From contig QNQO01007606.1 in assembly GCA_003290165.1 (NCBI GenBank), forward strand, positions 1-64,000: a stretch of 64,000 nucleotides of DNA, read 5' to 3'. The position numbers were made by a program, and so were the translations under genes. Every line of letters starts with the position of its first letter. The first letter of the stretch is position 1. Shown one piece after another: positions 1 through 12,615 of the stretch. Source of the stretch: Berberis thunbergii. Lineage: Eukaryota; Streptophyta; Magnoliopsida; Ranunculales; Berberidaceae. The notes under the pieces are model-generated. The model was not told the origin of the DNA and did not search any database. It saw only the letters and a list, made by a program, of their open reading frames with translations.

Positions 1-367
1 CATCCTTTTACATTAAGTAAATAATACTATTTGTTATTCTAATCATATATTAAGTAAGGTAATGAATAAAACCATTAAGGATAAAGTTTACCTCTAGAAG
101 GTTTGTCTCTTTCAACTATAATTTAAGTGCGTCCAGATCGTCTAGATTATGACATGGTATCTCGAAATCTGTGAGATCGGCAATGGTTGGGCACAAAATA
201 ACAACAATCAACAGCTACATCAACAACGATCAAACTAACCCTACAAATAATTAAATTTTAGGGTTCAGATATTAACAACTAACCCTAACAATAACAAAGT
301 TGTTTCACAAAAACCAAAAAGGAAATTAAACATAATATTACGATAATGACAACAAAAATAAAAATAC
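1..367. other. AT-rich flank, nothing recognised
   Basis: No convincing coding exon, RNA gene or repeat terminus was seen here. Bases 363-367 (AATAC) are the left target-site duplication of the LTR unit that starts at 368. Confidence 0.5.
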
Positions 368-3300
368 TGTAACACCCTTAAATTTCATAAAAATAATTTA
401 TTTTATTTTGAATTAAATAAAATAGAGTTACATTTAATTGAATTTAAATTTCAAAATTTTAGGGTTTTATTTTGTGAAGTTAAAGAGTGGGTGCCCTCAA
501 AATTTTAGTGGGGGCGAATAGCCACCCACAATATAAAAATTTAAAAAACCCTTCATTTCCTTCTTCTCTTGTGCAACAGGAAGAACAAGCTTTGTTTTTC
601 CTAGTATCTTTCTTCGGCGACGACGGCGGGGGCTTGCATCCAAGCTATTCCGCCCACTCCGCCCATATATATATATATATATATTTTTTTTTTTTTCTGT
701 TTTCTTCATCCTCCTTCTCCGCCCCGTTTGATTTTCGCACAAAAAAATGGGGGGATTCACAGTGAGATTAACGATGGCGAGGAAGAGGTGTTGGCGGCGC
801 TGGGAATGGTGTGTGGTGTTGTGACAAAGAGGGCTCGGTTTATCTGTGTATGTAAAGGGGATGGCGGCATGAGAGGAAGGTCTTCGTTAAGGTCTCGTGT
901 GGCGATGGCTATGTGCTGATCGGTGAGATTTCTCTTGCACCCATTTCTTATATTTTGCCTTTATATTCGATGCTCGATCTAAGCAATGATGGAAGAAATA
1001 ATTTTTGTGATTGGCACCATTTTAAGCTAGTAATTGTTTCATGCATATATGAAGGAGGACACAAGATGAATTTTTGATGCCCATTGTTTGATTTTATTAT
1101 TTGTATAGTGATCTCAAAGTTGATTTTGATGATTTGGGTGTTTTTGGATGTTGATGCCAGTTTGTAGTATTTGAGTATAAGGTTTGGTTGTGTTGTTTGA
1201 ATTTATGTTATTATGAATATTTGATTAATGATCAAGTTGATTTAGCAAAATCAAGTTGGAAGTGAACAATAACAATGTATATATTGCAGATGCATTAGGT
1301 GATACATTCCGTGTGTAGATATTCGAGCACATTCTTGTTTTTTTCAACAGGAAGTGAGTGAGGAGTTTCTTCAACATTGGGGGTGTCCATTTTAGAATTA
1401 GTCATAAAGAAGAGCTGATATTTGTTTCTTGTGACTACTTGTTCTATTTTGGCGATGATTTCCTCAATTCAAAAAAAAAATTGTTTCCCTGTCAAGAGGT
1501 GTAATAATGTTGTTTCAGTACCCCCTGATAGATTGAAAAATGAGGTCTGTGCATATAAGTTTGTCTCAATATTTGATTTTATTGATTTCGGTCTATTTGG
1601 ATGTGATGTTATTTAGTAGTATGTGATAATATGTTTTGTTTGATTTTTTTTTATCTTATCATCAAGTATGTGTACGCCTTGGATTTCTCTCTTCTTTATG
1701 ATTTCTAGTCAATTTTTACCTCTTGAATTTTGGTTCCTTGATGGTAATGTTTGAATTAAATTGTTTCAATTGTTAAAAGTCTTTGGAGTAAGAAAGAAAT
1801 TGGAGTCACCAATTACAATTGATATTAGACTTAGTCCTGTTGTCATAGAGGTGAAGAAAAAAAGGGAATAGAGAGAAGTTCAAGAGACTTGATCAATTGG
1901 GATCTAATACTCTCAAATATTGATCATACATTATTGGGCAATTTATGAGTATAGGAAAAGTGAATAGAGCGATGACAAACACCTAGGCCGTCAACTGAAC
2001 CTTTATTTATCGCCTATGATCATTGGTTATACTATTGAAGCAGACAAAAAGATACAAAAATAGTCTAGTCAGTGATTAAACCAACATGTTAATGATTGAA
2101 ATATACATACATAGTGGAACATGGTTTCTATCGAAGCAAATTGTCTATGAAAAGGTTGGCAACTGGTTGGTCTTCAGAGTTCATACTAAATTGGACATCA
2201 ACAAATGTTGAAGATAAATTGTTTATAGAAAAACTACATTTCCCTTAATTCGAGTAGGGTCATCAATAACCTTTGGTGTGTGGCATCTCCTCTTCAGCAT
2301 GGTCATTAACCCCAAATTATTGCTTGTAGTCATAAAACATTGTTCGACATTTTTGTAATATCTTCTTCTTGCTATCTGTAAGGGTTTTTATGTGAAGACA
2401 TTAGATTTAGTAGAAAAATATCTGATTTTGTGTTACTGCAGGCGAAACGACAGAGGTGGTGTGTTTCTAGTGTAAATTATTTTTATGTTTTTGGTTTGAC
2501 CAAATTAGTCAAGTTTGAAGTTACAGTTTTGTTGCTAGTATTATTTTGACATAAGACTTTCTTGTTGTTTCCTTGGATAATCGTGCATTGAAATCGATTG
2601 TTATGCCAAATTAACTTGCTAAGGAGTATCCTTATATTGAATGAGTTTGATCCTTGTTGTGGTATAGAAAATTTATTTATGAAAAATATTATTTGTTCCC
2701 CAGAAGAATGGTGGATACTGTGGTTGATTTATTTATGGTAAAAGAGTTTTGAGTTTTAGTTGATTTTTTTATGCTCTTTTCCACAACTTCGAAAAAAAAA
2801 TGAAAAAATGTGTTTTGTATACAGACTTGCTTGTATACGTGTGATACAATTTTGGGTATGCAGACTTGCTTGCATATTAGTGCACCATTCCATGTGAGTT
2901 CGGTAGTACGTGTAGTATCTAGGAAATGCTTGTCATGGATCAAACTTCGGGTGAGATGACATGTTCTTCGATGTGGCACCCCACTTGGAACATGTACTCT
3001 CCGAGTGGTTTCGAAGGCAAGGGAGGCACACTTGGGTGACGTGTGTTCGGCACAAGGAGGATAGTGCGATTGTGGAAAAGAAGCGAGATTTTTTGTGTGT
3101 ATGTGCTTGATTAACTTAAAGGAAGAAGCTAAATGCTCATTCGACAAGTGAATGAGAACTATATGTCTTCCTAAAGGTAGAAAATGTGTTTTGTTAATAT
3201 TTCAATAATAGTCTAATATGAGTATGATTTGTATCGTTGTTTGAAAATAAATTGCATTTATGAGGATTGATAACTCATAAAATTTATCCGTTTGTTTTCT

Positions 3301-3877
3301 AACCATTTTGTGCAGGATGGTAAGTCTACTAACAATTTTTATAGGTTAGACTTGCCATAATCAACTTATACAGTGTAAGTACAAGTAAAATGCATATTTC
3401 CTTATTAGGATGATGACATGATTGTCTCGTTGAGGAACTAAATTATTTGAAATGTGTTTTTCTTGCATGACACCTTTGCCTCATTGAGGAACTAACTGTT
3501 GGTGTGGTTGTTTATTGTTTTTGCTTAGTTTGATGTTATCACGTGTGGATTTATTGATTTTGGGATGAAGATTTCTCACACAAGCTTTATTACTGACCCA
3601 AGTGAGCTTTTGCTTCGTGATAATGTAGCCGATTAGCCTTTCAGGTATAGAGATTTTTTGAGCAGAGTTACTGGAGTTCCGTTAGTGGGGCTAGCGACAT
3701 CAGAGTATCATGGTTAGATCATTTTTAGTTTGTTTTAATCTTCTAAATTATGTTTTGGTTGTTGCTGCTAATTGTTTATGTTGTTATAGAATTTTTCACG
3801 TCCCGAGTTTTGGGGAAACGGATAATCCTACATGAATGTTAGGATTTTCATTTTCTTCGAAAAACCGGGGCATGACA
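368..3877. mobile_element. Solo LTR (or LTR-only unit) of a plant retrotransposon
   Basis: The unit begins TGTAACACCC and ends GGGGCATGACA, the usual form of plant LTR ends (TG...CA, with a near-inverted repeat of the end sequence). It is flanked by perfect 5-bp direct repeats, AATAC at 363-367 and again at 3878-3882, which is the LTR-retrotransposon target-duplication length. A TATA-like stretch lies near 530 and a short TA microsatellite at about 663-683. No gag or pol exon was found in its 3,510 bp, so a solo LTR left by LTR-LTR recombination fits best. A very decayed non-autonomous element is the alternative. Short open frames inside (for example 487-765 and 2689-3147) resemble no protein I know. 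Confidence 0.8.
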
Positions 3878-4355
3878 AATACCTATGCAAGCTCATCTCA
3901 AGTTGAGAGTTTACCTCAAGTGGAGTGGGTCGTTCTTTGTCTTGAAAATGCTCAGCTTCTTTGCTGACACCTATAAATGGAGTGCAGTGCTAAATCTTAA
4001 CTGCAACATTATCATCTTGAAGCCTACTAACCTCATTTTCACTGAACTCTTCAATTTTCTATATACAAACTTCACCAAAACCTTAACAAAGGAAGATGAA
4101 CAGAGAAACATGACAACAGACATAGAAGAGAGGGAGAGAAGTCAGTGTTGGGTCGTCCAACGAGCTTGGATGGAAGACAACTTTGATGAAAATATAAAGG
4201 AAGAGGAAGATGTGTTTTCTCGCGAGAGAGCAAAAGAAGCAGTAGAGAGGGGAGAGGGTGAAGACGAGCAAAGAGGGAAATGGAGGCTCAAGACGATGGT
4301 AGACGGTCCTGAATCCGGCAAGATTGTAAGGAGAAGATGGTGGGATAGGAGTCGG
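3878..4355. other. Spacer between solo LTR and R1 3' LTR
   Basis: This 478-bp stretch lies between the right target duplication of the solo LTR (3878-3882) and the outer edge of the R1 3' LTR. It carries a 157-codon plus-strand open frame (3885-4358) rich in Glu and Arg near its end. That frame has no recognisable domain and runs into the LTR edge, so I do not call it a gene. Bases 4351-4355 (GTCGG) would be the R1 target duplication; its partner lies outside the window. Confidence 0.4.
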
Positions 4356-6830
4356 TGATGCAAATTTTACTAACCTAAATTAATAAACTAAATAAACCCT
4401 TATCGTTATACTGCAAGTGCACGGTTGTCTAAATAAAAAACTGTGGCAAATACGGGTCGATCACACGAGGATTGATGAGACAATCGAATTATGAAATCTA
4501 TTTTAAACTAATCTAAAGTGAGGGTTACAAACAATTGAGAATTCCTAAATTAACAAAACTAAATTGAGCAATAAAGAATTTATTAATAGATAATGAGGGA
4601 GTGGACCGAGACATCAAATTCACCACAGGTTCTTCGAGACTTGTGTAATCTAAATTACTGCTTTCAAGAATCAATACGAATAATCTAAGGATTAATCCAC
4701 ATTCACAATTAATTTCAGCAAATGCCTAAACCCCCAGCAGTGCATGTCTTTCTACAACACACACAATCATAGGTTTAACTTAATTAATCAAAACAGGTTT
4801 CTAATATCAACACAGAGGATTGTAACTACTGACTAGTCTAGATGTTATATCGGATATAATCGGTAGATGTTATACCGGATATAATCAGTGAAAGGAAATT
4901 TTTAATATTCAAAATCAATTATATCTAACATTGAAGCATATAGAAAACAGTAATTCAAGTGCGAAAAACTCTACGAAACCCTGTGGTTTCATCTTCGCCT
5001 CGGCATGGGGTTTAGAAATCCATGGTGGTGGTGGTCGCGGCAAAATTACTGGTGAATTCCATCAGTTTTGCACGTTGGCTGTTTGGTTGTATAGAGTAAT
5101 TGGGCGGAGTGCAAATAGCCTTATTTGAAAAATCAGTTATTTCCTTTCTTTCCCTCCCTTCCGTCTTCTTGATCAACGAGCTCTACGTCTGCGTTTTTTT
5201 GAGCGAGCTGCTGCTGCTGCTTCCTTCTCGATGGAACCTGCAAAAGAGAAAGAAAGGAAAGTGAGGAGTATAAACAGTGAGAAAGGGGAGGTCGAGGTCG
5301 TGAATGGCCGTTGGCAAAGAAAGAAACAGAGAACCGTGAGGTTAAGCTCTGTTTCTGTGGTGGACGGTGTTGGCTGCTCCGTTTGTGACAGTGGCCGAAA
5401 TTGAGGGAAACAGGGAGAAGGAAAATAAAGAGGTTGCAACGAGATAGAGGGCTCGAGGTAGTTGTTGGCTGCAAGAAGAAGTGAGAGGGAGATCAGAAAC
5501 AGGGGCTGGACGTTGGCTCTGTTAGGCGTCAGAGAATGAGAGCAAGGAAGAAGAGAAGGGTTTGAATTGGAAGAGGGACTGAGAAGGAGAAGTGCAGGGA
5601 GTCCTTTGCAAGATGGAGGAGAGTGAGGTTGTGAGTTGGTGGTGCGAGGTGGTTGTGGACGTGTGGGCGTGATGGATAAGGGAAATAAGGAGGAAAAGGA
5701 AGGGAGACGGGTGGCTGTCGATCTTTCTGATGAGCGAGAATTGCCGGCAGGGGTGGACAGTAAGGTGGTGTTGATGGCTGAAAAAAGAGATGAAGAAAAG
5801 AGGCGTGGAAGAGAGTTGTGAAAGGAAAGGGGAAAAACGAAGACTAAGAAGCTAACTTCTAACTCTAAATGAGCTTCTGAATAAACTATTTGTTTTGTTT
5901 CAGAATGAGCTGCCGATTAGAAGCTATAAAATTAAAAGGTATTTGTTTCTAGGTGTTGAATGAGAACTGTTTGACAATTTTGCCCCACTGAGCTTAAAAA
6001 TTTATGATATAAATATTATGCTTAAAATCATATACAATAATTATTCAAATCCTAGAGAATGTTACAATACCTTTCATTACAATAATATCGAAATATGACT
6101 AAGTACATTTAAAAAAAATTATCAAACCAAATTCTTACTAATATTTCATTTGCAATATAATATCGAAAATGAATAATGTCGGTTTGTTCACGTGATCTAA
6201 ATACTTGAGAAAGTTGTGATTGTTCACTATCAGTTTGCTCGAGAGAGTTGGAAAGATGAAGAAAACTAAAAAATACAGAGAAATAAAACAAAGATGAATG
6301 AGATAAATTTCTTACCGAGTTCTTGTGAAGGTAGGCAGAATCACAATGTTTGGTGAGGAGAATGAATGTGTGCCGTCAAAATTTAGCCCTACTTATTTTT
6401 AAGAAGTTGGAGGCAGCAATTGTCATTATAAAATTATGTTAAGGTTATTAGTGGAATAATTTTTTACTAAGTGCTAAGTAATCGGCACATCCATGTTGAT
6501 TAGAATTAAAAATAAACACTCTAAACAACGTGGTCCACTTCTTATTAAGACTTCTGAGTCCGTTCAGAAGCAAAAATAAACACCTTATAAATAGGGTTTT
6601 CTCTCTTTCTCCTGGTTAGGTTGGGTTTGGGTTTTTAGATCAACTTTTGGGCTTGGGCTCTATTATTGACTTCACCGTCCAAACAAACTCGCCGCGTTAA
6701 GGCGATTTCATCGTTTAAACTCAAATTCTTACAAAAACATGAAAAAAAAATAATTATAATAAAATATAATATTCGCAACACAAACAAATATAAATTAGAG
6801 ATATTTTATGTAATAATTATGCGAATATCA
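4356..6830 (-). repeat. 3' LTR of retrotransposon R1 (Tat/Athila type)
   Basis: The first 1.1 kb (4356 to about 5390) matches 49009-49981 at most positions, with the same order of landmarks: TACTAACCTAAATTAATAA at the edge, TACGGGTCGATC, a GGAACCTGCAAAAGAGAAAG segment and a TGGTGGACGGTG segment. The second copy is next to a primer binding site, so both are LTRs of one minus-strand element. The unit is bounded by TGATGCAAAT at the left and GCGAATATCA at the right, and a polypurine tract lies immediately outside the right edge. It is about 2.5 kb long, in the size range of Tat/Athila LTRs. Small open frames inside are not supported as genes. The right edge is good to within a few bases. Confidence 0.75.
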
Positions 6831-6834
6831 AATA

Positions 6835-6844
6835 CCCCCAAACC
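6835..6844 (-). other. Polypurine tract of R1
   Basis: On the minus strand this reads GGTTTGGGGG just before the LTR start. It is preceded by TTTGCTTGAGGATTAGCAAA, the type of sequence found upstream of the tract in Tat/Athila elements, where it primes plus-strand DNA synthesis. Confidence 0.6.
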
Positions 6845-8871
6845 TATATTTTGCTAATCCTCAAGCAAAACAAAAAAAATAAAATCCTAATTCACTTTCG
6901 TAGGAACCATCGGTTGCACTTACCTTAAACATGCAACAAGGCTTTGAAATTCTAGATTACCTTTAGTGGATGAGTTATAGTATCGTGAGGGTTTCCAGAA
7001 TTGTTACCCACAAACATTATTGACTCAATCAATTTCAAAGACATGGTCACTCTATTTATTATCCTCAGAGTAATAATCTAATTGTCAAAATTTTCAGAAA
7101 ACAACTAACAATGTCAGTAATATATCAAAGAGTTTAACAACGATTTAATAGTATCCAAAGGTTAAATAAATTTCATCAATCATTCTCAACTCCAAGTGTG
7201 TGTGTGTGTGTGTGCATGGCCTTATCAACATAACTCTCCATTTCACAGTAAAGACACGACTAGATCACTTTAAAATGTACACTACGACTACAAATGTCGT
7301 TTGTCGTTCAGAAATGAATCACTCAGAGATTGGTTATTTATCACTCAGTTTAGAGGAAAAAATAAATTATGAAAACACAAACATCTCACATATAATTATC
7401 ATGAAAAACAGACTTTCCAAATAATGAAATGAATATGATCTAATGGACTGGAATATCAATTACTTTGAGAATGTCGAATCAAACACCATAGTTTTTGTCT
7501 TTTCAATCTCTACATCTATGAACTAGACATTTACTTATGATCAATTAAGTTGTAATGAGGCTAAAATTATGGCTAACAAGAATGAAAAGGGATATACAAA
7601 AATTCTTTGAGAATGGATACACCTTATAATAAACACATGAAGCACTAAAGAATAAACCAATGTTGTACACCATTAGTTTTTCTTGCTTTCAAATTCTTCT
7701 TCATAATTATTTTTTTTAAAAACATCAATATATTACGTAATGGAGATGGAGTTAACAAAGAAAAATGCTATTTAAAAGGCTCAAAGGGTTGCAAACATAT
7801 ATTTATTATTAGGTAGGCTAAAGAATGGTTCAAAGAAAAAATGCTTATATCACATCCTAAGCTCTAGTTGGTATTATGAGATTGACACTTCAACTACATA
7901 AACCAAGAAGTTGTAGTGTAATAATTCAATTTTAATGTCATTCTCAATGCAATCAATAAAAAAAACAAGAATAATGAGATTATCAACGAGATAATGCAAA
8001 CTCAAGAAAAGTCAGAGTTTTTTTAATAACCCTCATGAAAAATAGAATGTCGTGAAACTCACAAGAGGGTTAAGTCTCCACTATTATTCCAAGGCTTTCT
8101 AGTTAATATCTTACTCATCAACTTCAAATTATGCTAACTTAGCTTATAGTGCAAAAATAGTCGAGTTGAAAAATCTCATGAAATATATTTAACTTAAAGA
8201 TAATATCAAACCTTATAATTTTCAATTAATATATCAATGTGACAAGTGATAGCATGTATTTGTCAAATTTAAAAGCATACTTGAAAGCACATTTTCTTCA
8301 TAAAAATGGAACTCAGATTTTGAATGCATTTTCAAATCGAAAATTTTTTCACGCAATCATAATCATCTATGTATTCAATGGAAATTGAGTAGAATACAAT
8401 AGTCAACTGTGAAATACATTTTAGTTCAAAATTTTGTAAAAATGCACAAAACTCATAAAACCTCATCTTCAAATCTAAACCAAACATTGTCCTCAATGTA
8501 TAAAAATATTGATCATGGCAAATGAAGAAAATAGAAAAGATGAGCGTTAGAGTGATTTTACTATGGTGAAGTTTTTACTAATTTCAACGAAATCATCCAC
8601 TAATCATGAGAAATTGATAAAACACATACAAATGCTCAAATGAAAAAAATGCATATACCAATTGTAAGTCAAAATTGTTATGGAGCTAACGAGTATGAGT
8701 GAAATGCAACTACAAAGAACTGGAAAATCAATCCAGACTAACCATAATGACACAACTGAAGCTAGGCTGCCTCCTAGGAGCACTTGGTTTAATGTTGTCA
8801 GTCCGATGCATATTCTTCCTCAGACATGATGTACCATGAAATGGCGAGGAAGTAGATAGCGAACACTCCCC
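6845..8871 (-). mobile_element. R1 internal 3' non-coding region
   Basis: About 2 kb of very AT-rich sequence without a recognisable pol exon lies between the R1 polypurine tract and the left end of CACTA-1. Near 8770-8795 the minus strand reads GTGCTCCTAGGAGGCAGCC, similar to the short motif that often follows the coding region in Tat/Athila elements. Together with 46835-48984 it makes an internal region of only about 4.2 kb, too short for gag plus pol. R1 is therefore probably a gag-only, non-autonomous element. Confidence 0.55.
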
Positions 8872-9245
8872 CACTACAAGAAAAATGCCCATTAATAGCG
8901 TTTAGCGTTTTTGAAAACACTGTGTCTGCCGGAGCTATGATAGATACAGGGTCTATTATACCGTTTTAAAAATGCTACTGTAATTTGACTATTATAGAGT
9001 TTCTGAAACGCTATAGTAAGTCTATTATAGCGTTTTAGAAACGCTATCGTAAGTTGATTATTTATAGCGTTTCTGAAACGCTATAGTAACAGTATGTATA
9101 GCGTTTCTGAAACGCTATAGTAAGTCTATTATAGCGTTTTAAAAATGCTATTGTAAGTTGACTATTTATAGTATTTATACTGTTTCTGAAATGCTTTAGT
9201 CTATTATAGCGTTTTAAAAACGCTATTGTAAGTTGACTATTTATA
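8872..9245. repeat. Left terminus and subterminal repeat array of CACTA-1
   Basis: After the 14-bp terminus, roughly eight copies of the near-palindrome AGCGTTTCTGAAACGCT and decayed forms (AGCGTTTTAAAAACGCT) recur at about 40-50 bp, separated by short AT-rich spacers such as AGTCTATTAT and AAGTTGACTATTTAT. Subterminal repeats of this kind bind the TNPA-type protein in En/Spm. The sequence differs completely from the CCACGG...CCGTGG repeats of the other CACTA copies here. Confidence 0.85.
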
Positions 9246-9419
9246 ATTTTTTTTTTTTTGCTATCAAATGACTTTTTATAACATCTTATAAGTTTTATTT
9301 CTAGAAAATAAAAACCAAAATGTGCCAAACAGTTAAGCATTTGTAAACATTTCCATGAACGGAGGCAAAGTAATATAATTAATAAGATAATGTATTTCCA
9401 TGAACTAGTACTACAGATA

Positions 9420-10245
9420 TTGAGGTTCTGAAACCATTCAACACAGAATGACCATAGTGCCTATTGGCAATGTCCTGTTCATCCAACCACTGAGGCCGAT
9501 TTTGCAGAATATCTGGAGTTACAGAACCAAAAGTAAAGTTTCATCTAAGTGTGCTTTGATCCTTCCTTCCAGAGCTCTGAGGTGAGATAATTGGGGAGGA
9601 TAGCGATACAGAAAAAGGTTGTGAATATTCTGGAGAAGGCCCTGCTACAGATGTAGAAGGATGAGTCATGAAACTAGCGGAGTTCGGTGTCAAGGTTTTC
9701 CCCAATATAGCATTTCTGTAGGACTGCAGGGCATAACTGTGGGTTCCTGCTAATGGTTCACTTGCCAGTTGTCAGAATGCACTTGACGACCTTGCTAAAA
9801 GCGGTGTTGTTTGAGTCATCAAACAATTGGAGCACTTGGCCTGGGACCAAGCATGAGATGAGCACTTGAAGGCCTTAATATTCTGGGCAACTGGGTTGGC
9901 CATTAAACTTTCACAGATGTGGGTTTCAATTGAGTTGCAGGCTTTTGGTCAGACTTCTGAGGTTCCACTCTTGCAACGGTAGGACTTTGCGGCAATGACG
10001 TTTTCAGATGAAGCTGATTCTCAGTCTTTTGAAAGGAAATTGAAGATGTTTCCTTCAGTGAAAATGGTTTAGAAGGAGCAAGGCGCTCAACTGTTGACCT
10101 TGGTTGTGAAAGCAGATTTCTAGTAGGGCTGCTCAGAGAGGATGATGCTTTAAATGTTATTTTCTGCATTGAGGATTTTTCGGCATTGGCCGGCTCATCG
10201 AGAAACGACTTCTTCTGTGGCATAGGAACTTCCTCCTGATACAGA
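9420..10245 (-). pseudogene. Captured exons of an unidentified Ser/Pro-rich protein
   Basis: On the minus strand the open frame at 9903-10223, which extends upstream to about 10262, encodes a Ser/Thr/Pro/Lys-rich low-complexity stretch. It is followed at 9420-9902 by further coding-like sequence with motifs such as TPNSASFMTHPSTS and ILQNRPQWLDEQ. In-frame stops lie near 9787 and 9537. The codon structure looks like real, decayed exon sequence, but I do not recognise the parent protein. It lies inside CACTA-1, next to its left repeat array, downstream of an HPt exon on the same strand. Confidence 0.4.
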
Positions 10246-10389
10246 GATTCAGTAGCGCTTCGTATCAGAATATGAAATCTTATGGAAACTTTCCAAAAAC
10301 CCCTTCACACCACAACAAACACAACACAAATCCATCATCAAAACCGACCCAAAGCATGCAAAACAAAACCCAAAACTATAAAAACTAAC

Positions 10390-10458
10390 CTCATGAAACA
10401 ACGAGTCTGTGTAATCCACCAACCGTCTCTGCAACTGGGTCACATCCATTGCTTTCAC
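10390..10458 (-). pseudogene. Captured first exon of a histidine phosphotransfer (HPt/AHP) protein
   Basis: The minus strand starts with ATG at 10458 and reads MDVTQLQRRLVDYTDSLFHE (from the second Met at 10449). This is the N-terminus of plant AHP proteins, which relay phosphate in cytokinin signalling between nucleus and cytoplasm. The coding stops at a consensus donor (GAG followed by GTTAGT at 10389), as expected for exon 1 of this family. The later exons with the phospho-accepting His were not found, so only the first helix is present. It is a fragment inside CACTA-1. Confidence 0.65.
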
Positions 10459-10939
10459 TCCTCTTCTTCACTCAACCCCACTGATCCCACTCCTTGCTTT
10501 GCAGATCTTAAACACCCATTTCACGAAAATGGGTCTATGAAACTTGAACAACAAGTACAGAGATTGAAAGGGGTTTGATGAATTCAATCCCTGAAAACAA
10601 ATCTAAAAGCTTTTTGTGAATTGGCTTACCTGTAAAGACTGTAAAAAATATTTATCATAATGGAGTACCATGATCGGATGATAAACATTGTTATCAATCA
10701 TCTGCTCAGTCTATCCAAACTAGTTTAAAAAATCAAACCATTAACAAAGATTTCTCTTTGACAAGGAAATGCGTATTTCAAAACAGTCAATACCTGAATA
10801 TGATTATTTTAGTTGGCTTGTGATGATCACTTGTTAAGTAGAATTGATTAAGAAATTCTCTGCAATCCAAGGTAACTAGCATTTTCAAGTGGACATAATC
10901 AAATGGATCATTTGAGTTGTAGTATCATAAAAATGACTA

Positions 10940-11965
10940 CCTCATAATGCCAGAATCTCTTCTGTCTGCGAGTGGTTGGTACAAAGATTTGTCATCTCCA
11001 CCTTTGGTGATTGCGTTCGTACAACTGCCCATACCTTGAAATCTCTGGCCAATATAGTGAACCAACAACTTGGGATTCCATCACATTATTGTAAAACAAT
11101 CTTCAAATTAAGCTCCAAAAATATCATTGCATAACAAAAATCAATCACTTGCAGAGAACTTAGTGAGACTACCACAACTATGGATGGGGTGTCTGATTGA
11201 CTAGGGGACCCATGAGATACGTCCATTCCTAATACCATAATTGGATTTTTCCTGATGAACGACATACTTGAAATGTGCTCCACTGGTAACAGCGAATTAG
11301 TGCCACCCAACTGGAATGAAAGCAAATGGATTTAAAAGGTCCGTGAGAATAAAAGATGATATAGGATATAGGTACAAAATCCTTTTTGGTCAAATTTCTC
11401 CTTGGCATTTAACTTTAGCAGCACATTTGTAAAGTATTGTTCGTTTACTTTTGATGGGCAGAGGAATTGTGTGGTTATTCCCTCTAGGTGGAGGTTCCTC
11501 TTCTTCCACGAACCTTTATAATGACATCGTTTAAGCGTTTGAAGAAAATCAAGAATAAAATAATAATAAGAAGTCAAAATCATACCATAGAGGTTACAGT
11601 TTTTCCGCTCTGGAAAAAGACACAGAAGGAATTTTGGAGGGCTTGGGAGCCTGGGTTTTAAGTTTTTGTACATCTTGTCAACCCTTGCTATAGGCTCAAA
11701 TCTCCTCCACTGGGGATCTTCCTCAATCACAGTATGAGCTGAATAAGAATGAAGTGTATATCGTATTCAAAATATTCGTCTGAGCCTGTGTGCCAGTAAA
11801 ACCTCAAAATTTTAAATTATTATCACCTACCATTCCTTTACTTCTTGCTACAATAACAAGCTCCCAAGCAAGATGATTGATGTTGTATTTTGAAGAGAAG
11901 TTTACAATAGCCCAGAGTTTAACTTCCGCTGGCCTATAACCTCTGCGATCAATAACAACTATTAT
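10940..11965 (-). pseudogene. Captured Argonaute (AGO4-clade) PIWI-region fragment
   Basis: Several minus-strand exon pieces follow each other in protein order. At about 11830-11960 there is LWAIVNFSSKYNINHLAWEL. At 11585-11730 there is DPQWRRFEPIARVDKMYKNL, then PPKFLLCLFPERKNCNLYG. At 11400-11530 there is GSWKKRNLHLEGITTQF, then VNEQYFTNVLLKLNAK. At 11165-11315 there is LGGTNSLLPVEHI, then VLGMDVSHGSPSQSDTPSI. At 10985-11080 there is WPEISRY, then, in another frame, VRTQSPKVEM. The GMDVSHGSP block holds the first Asp of the PIWI slicer triad. The spacing and the RTQSPKVEM motif fit the AGO4/6/9 clade, which acts in RNA-directed DNA methylation. N-terminal, PAZ, MID and C-terminal PIWI parts are absent. 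Frameshifts, and introns read into the open frames, mark it as a captured, broken copy. Confidence 0.8.
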
Positions 11966-12169
11966 GAGAGCTTCTTTTAAATTTAAGGCATTCAAACCAT
12001 GCATAGCCGAAAATAAATTATTGCCTTTCGATTGAAACTCCATCTTCCATTCCGAGGTACAATGTCCTCATTATGTCCAGCCTTCCCTGTGAAATAGAGG
12101 CATAATATAAGAATAAAGGTGTTGGAGATAAGGAAACACATGGAACTTGGTATTCCTGAAAAAACTACC

Positions 12170-12400
12170 TCGGTGTCGTATCCTTCTGGGAGACTAGAAA
12201 TGAAATTGTGAACGTTAGCCGCAATGCAAGCAGAAATCGCCTATTTCTTGCTTGCATTCACTTTCCCCATCATCACATTCTCTAGTATTGTAGTGGAAAA
12301 TAGAAGTGGCTTCTGCCCCAACATTCCTATCTGCGCCCGCAGCCACTTGACTTGCAGTGTCCTGATATCATGACCATCCAAGCAGACCAGCCCTGTTCAA
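12170..12400 (-). pseudogene. Captured ABCB-type transporter nucleotide-binding-domain fragment
   Basis: The minus strand encodes [20 protein letters not shown], then [20 protein letters not shown], a stop, and [20 protein letters not shown]. This is the stretch between Walker A and the signature motif in P-glycoprotein-like (ABCB) transporters. The Q-loop Gln is present, but the usual QEP reads QKP. Walker A, the LSGGQ signature and Walker B are missing. It lies between the Argonaute and malic enzyme pieces of CACTA-1, on the same strand, and cannot encode a transporter. Confidence 0.7.
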
Positions 12401-12615
12401 ACAAGAAATGCATCGATAATATTTCGAGTGATGCTTTTATTAGTTCATGGATTCATAGAATGAGTAGCATATACTCAACATAATGACTAATAGTTAGCTT
12501 CTACTAACAACAACTGAAAAATAACAGTAAACTGAGACAACATGTAATGGTATATGCAGCAGTATTTGAAAGCTAAAAGACAATATATTGAAGAGAAATA
12601 GAGAGAGGGTACATA

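Noticed and set aside
487..765. 92-codon frame near the left end of the solo LTR, with an antisense partner
   Set aside because: It runs through a TA microsatellite and a T-run, and no domain is visible.
3885..4358. 157-codon plus-strand frame beside R1
   Set aside because: Low-complexity Glu/Arg end, no recognisable motif, and it ends at the LTR edge.
4356..6830. Independent solo LTR rather than the R1 3' LTR
   Set aside because: A polypurine tract and Tat/Athila 3' sequence lie directly inside its right edge, in the orientation that pairs with the primer site at 48985.
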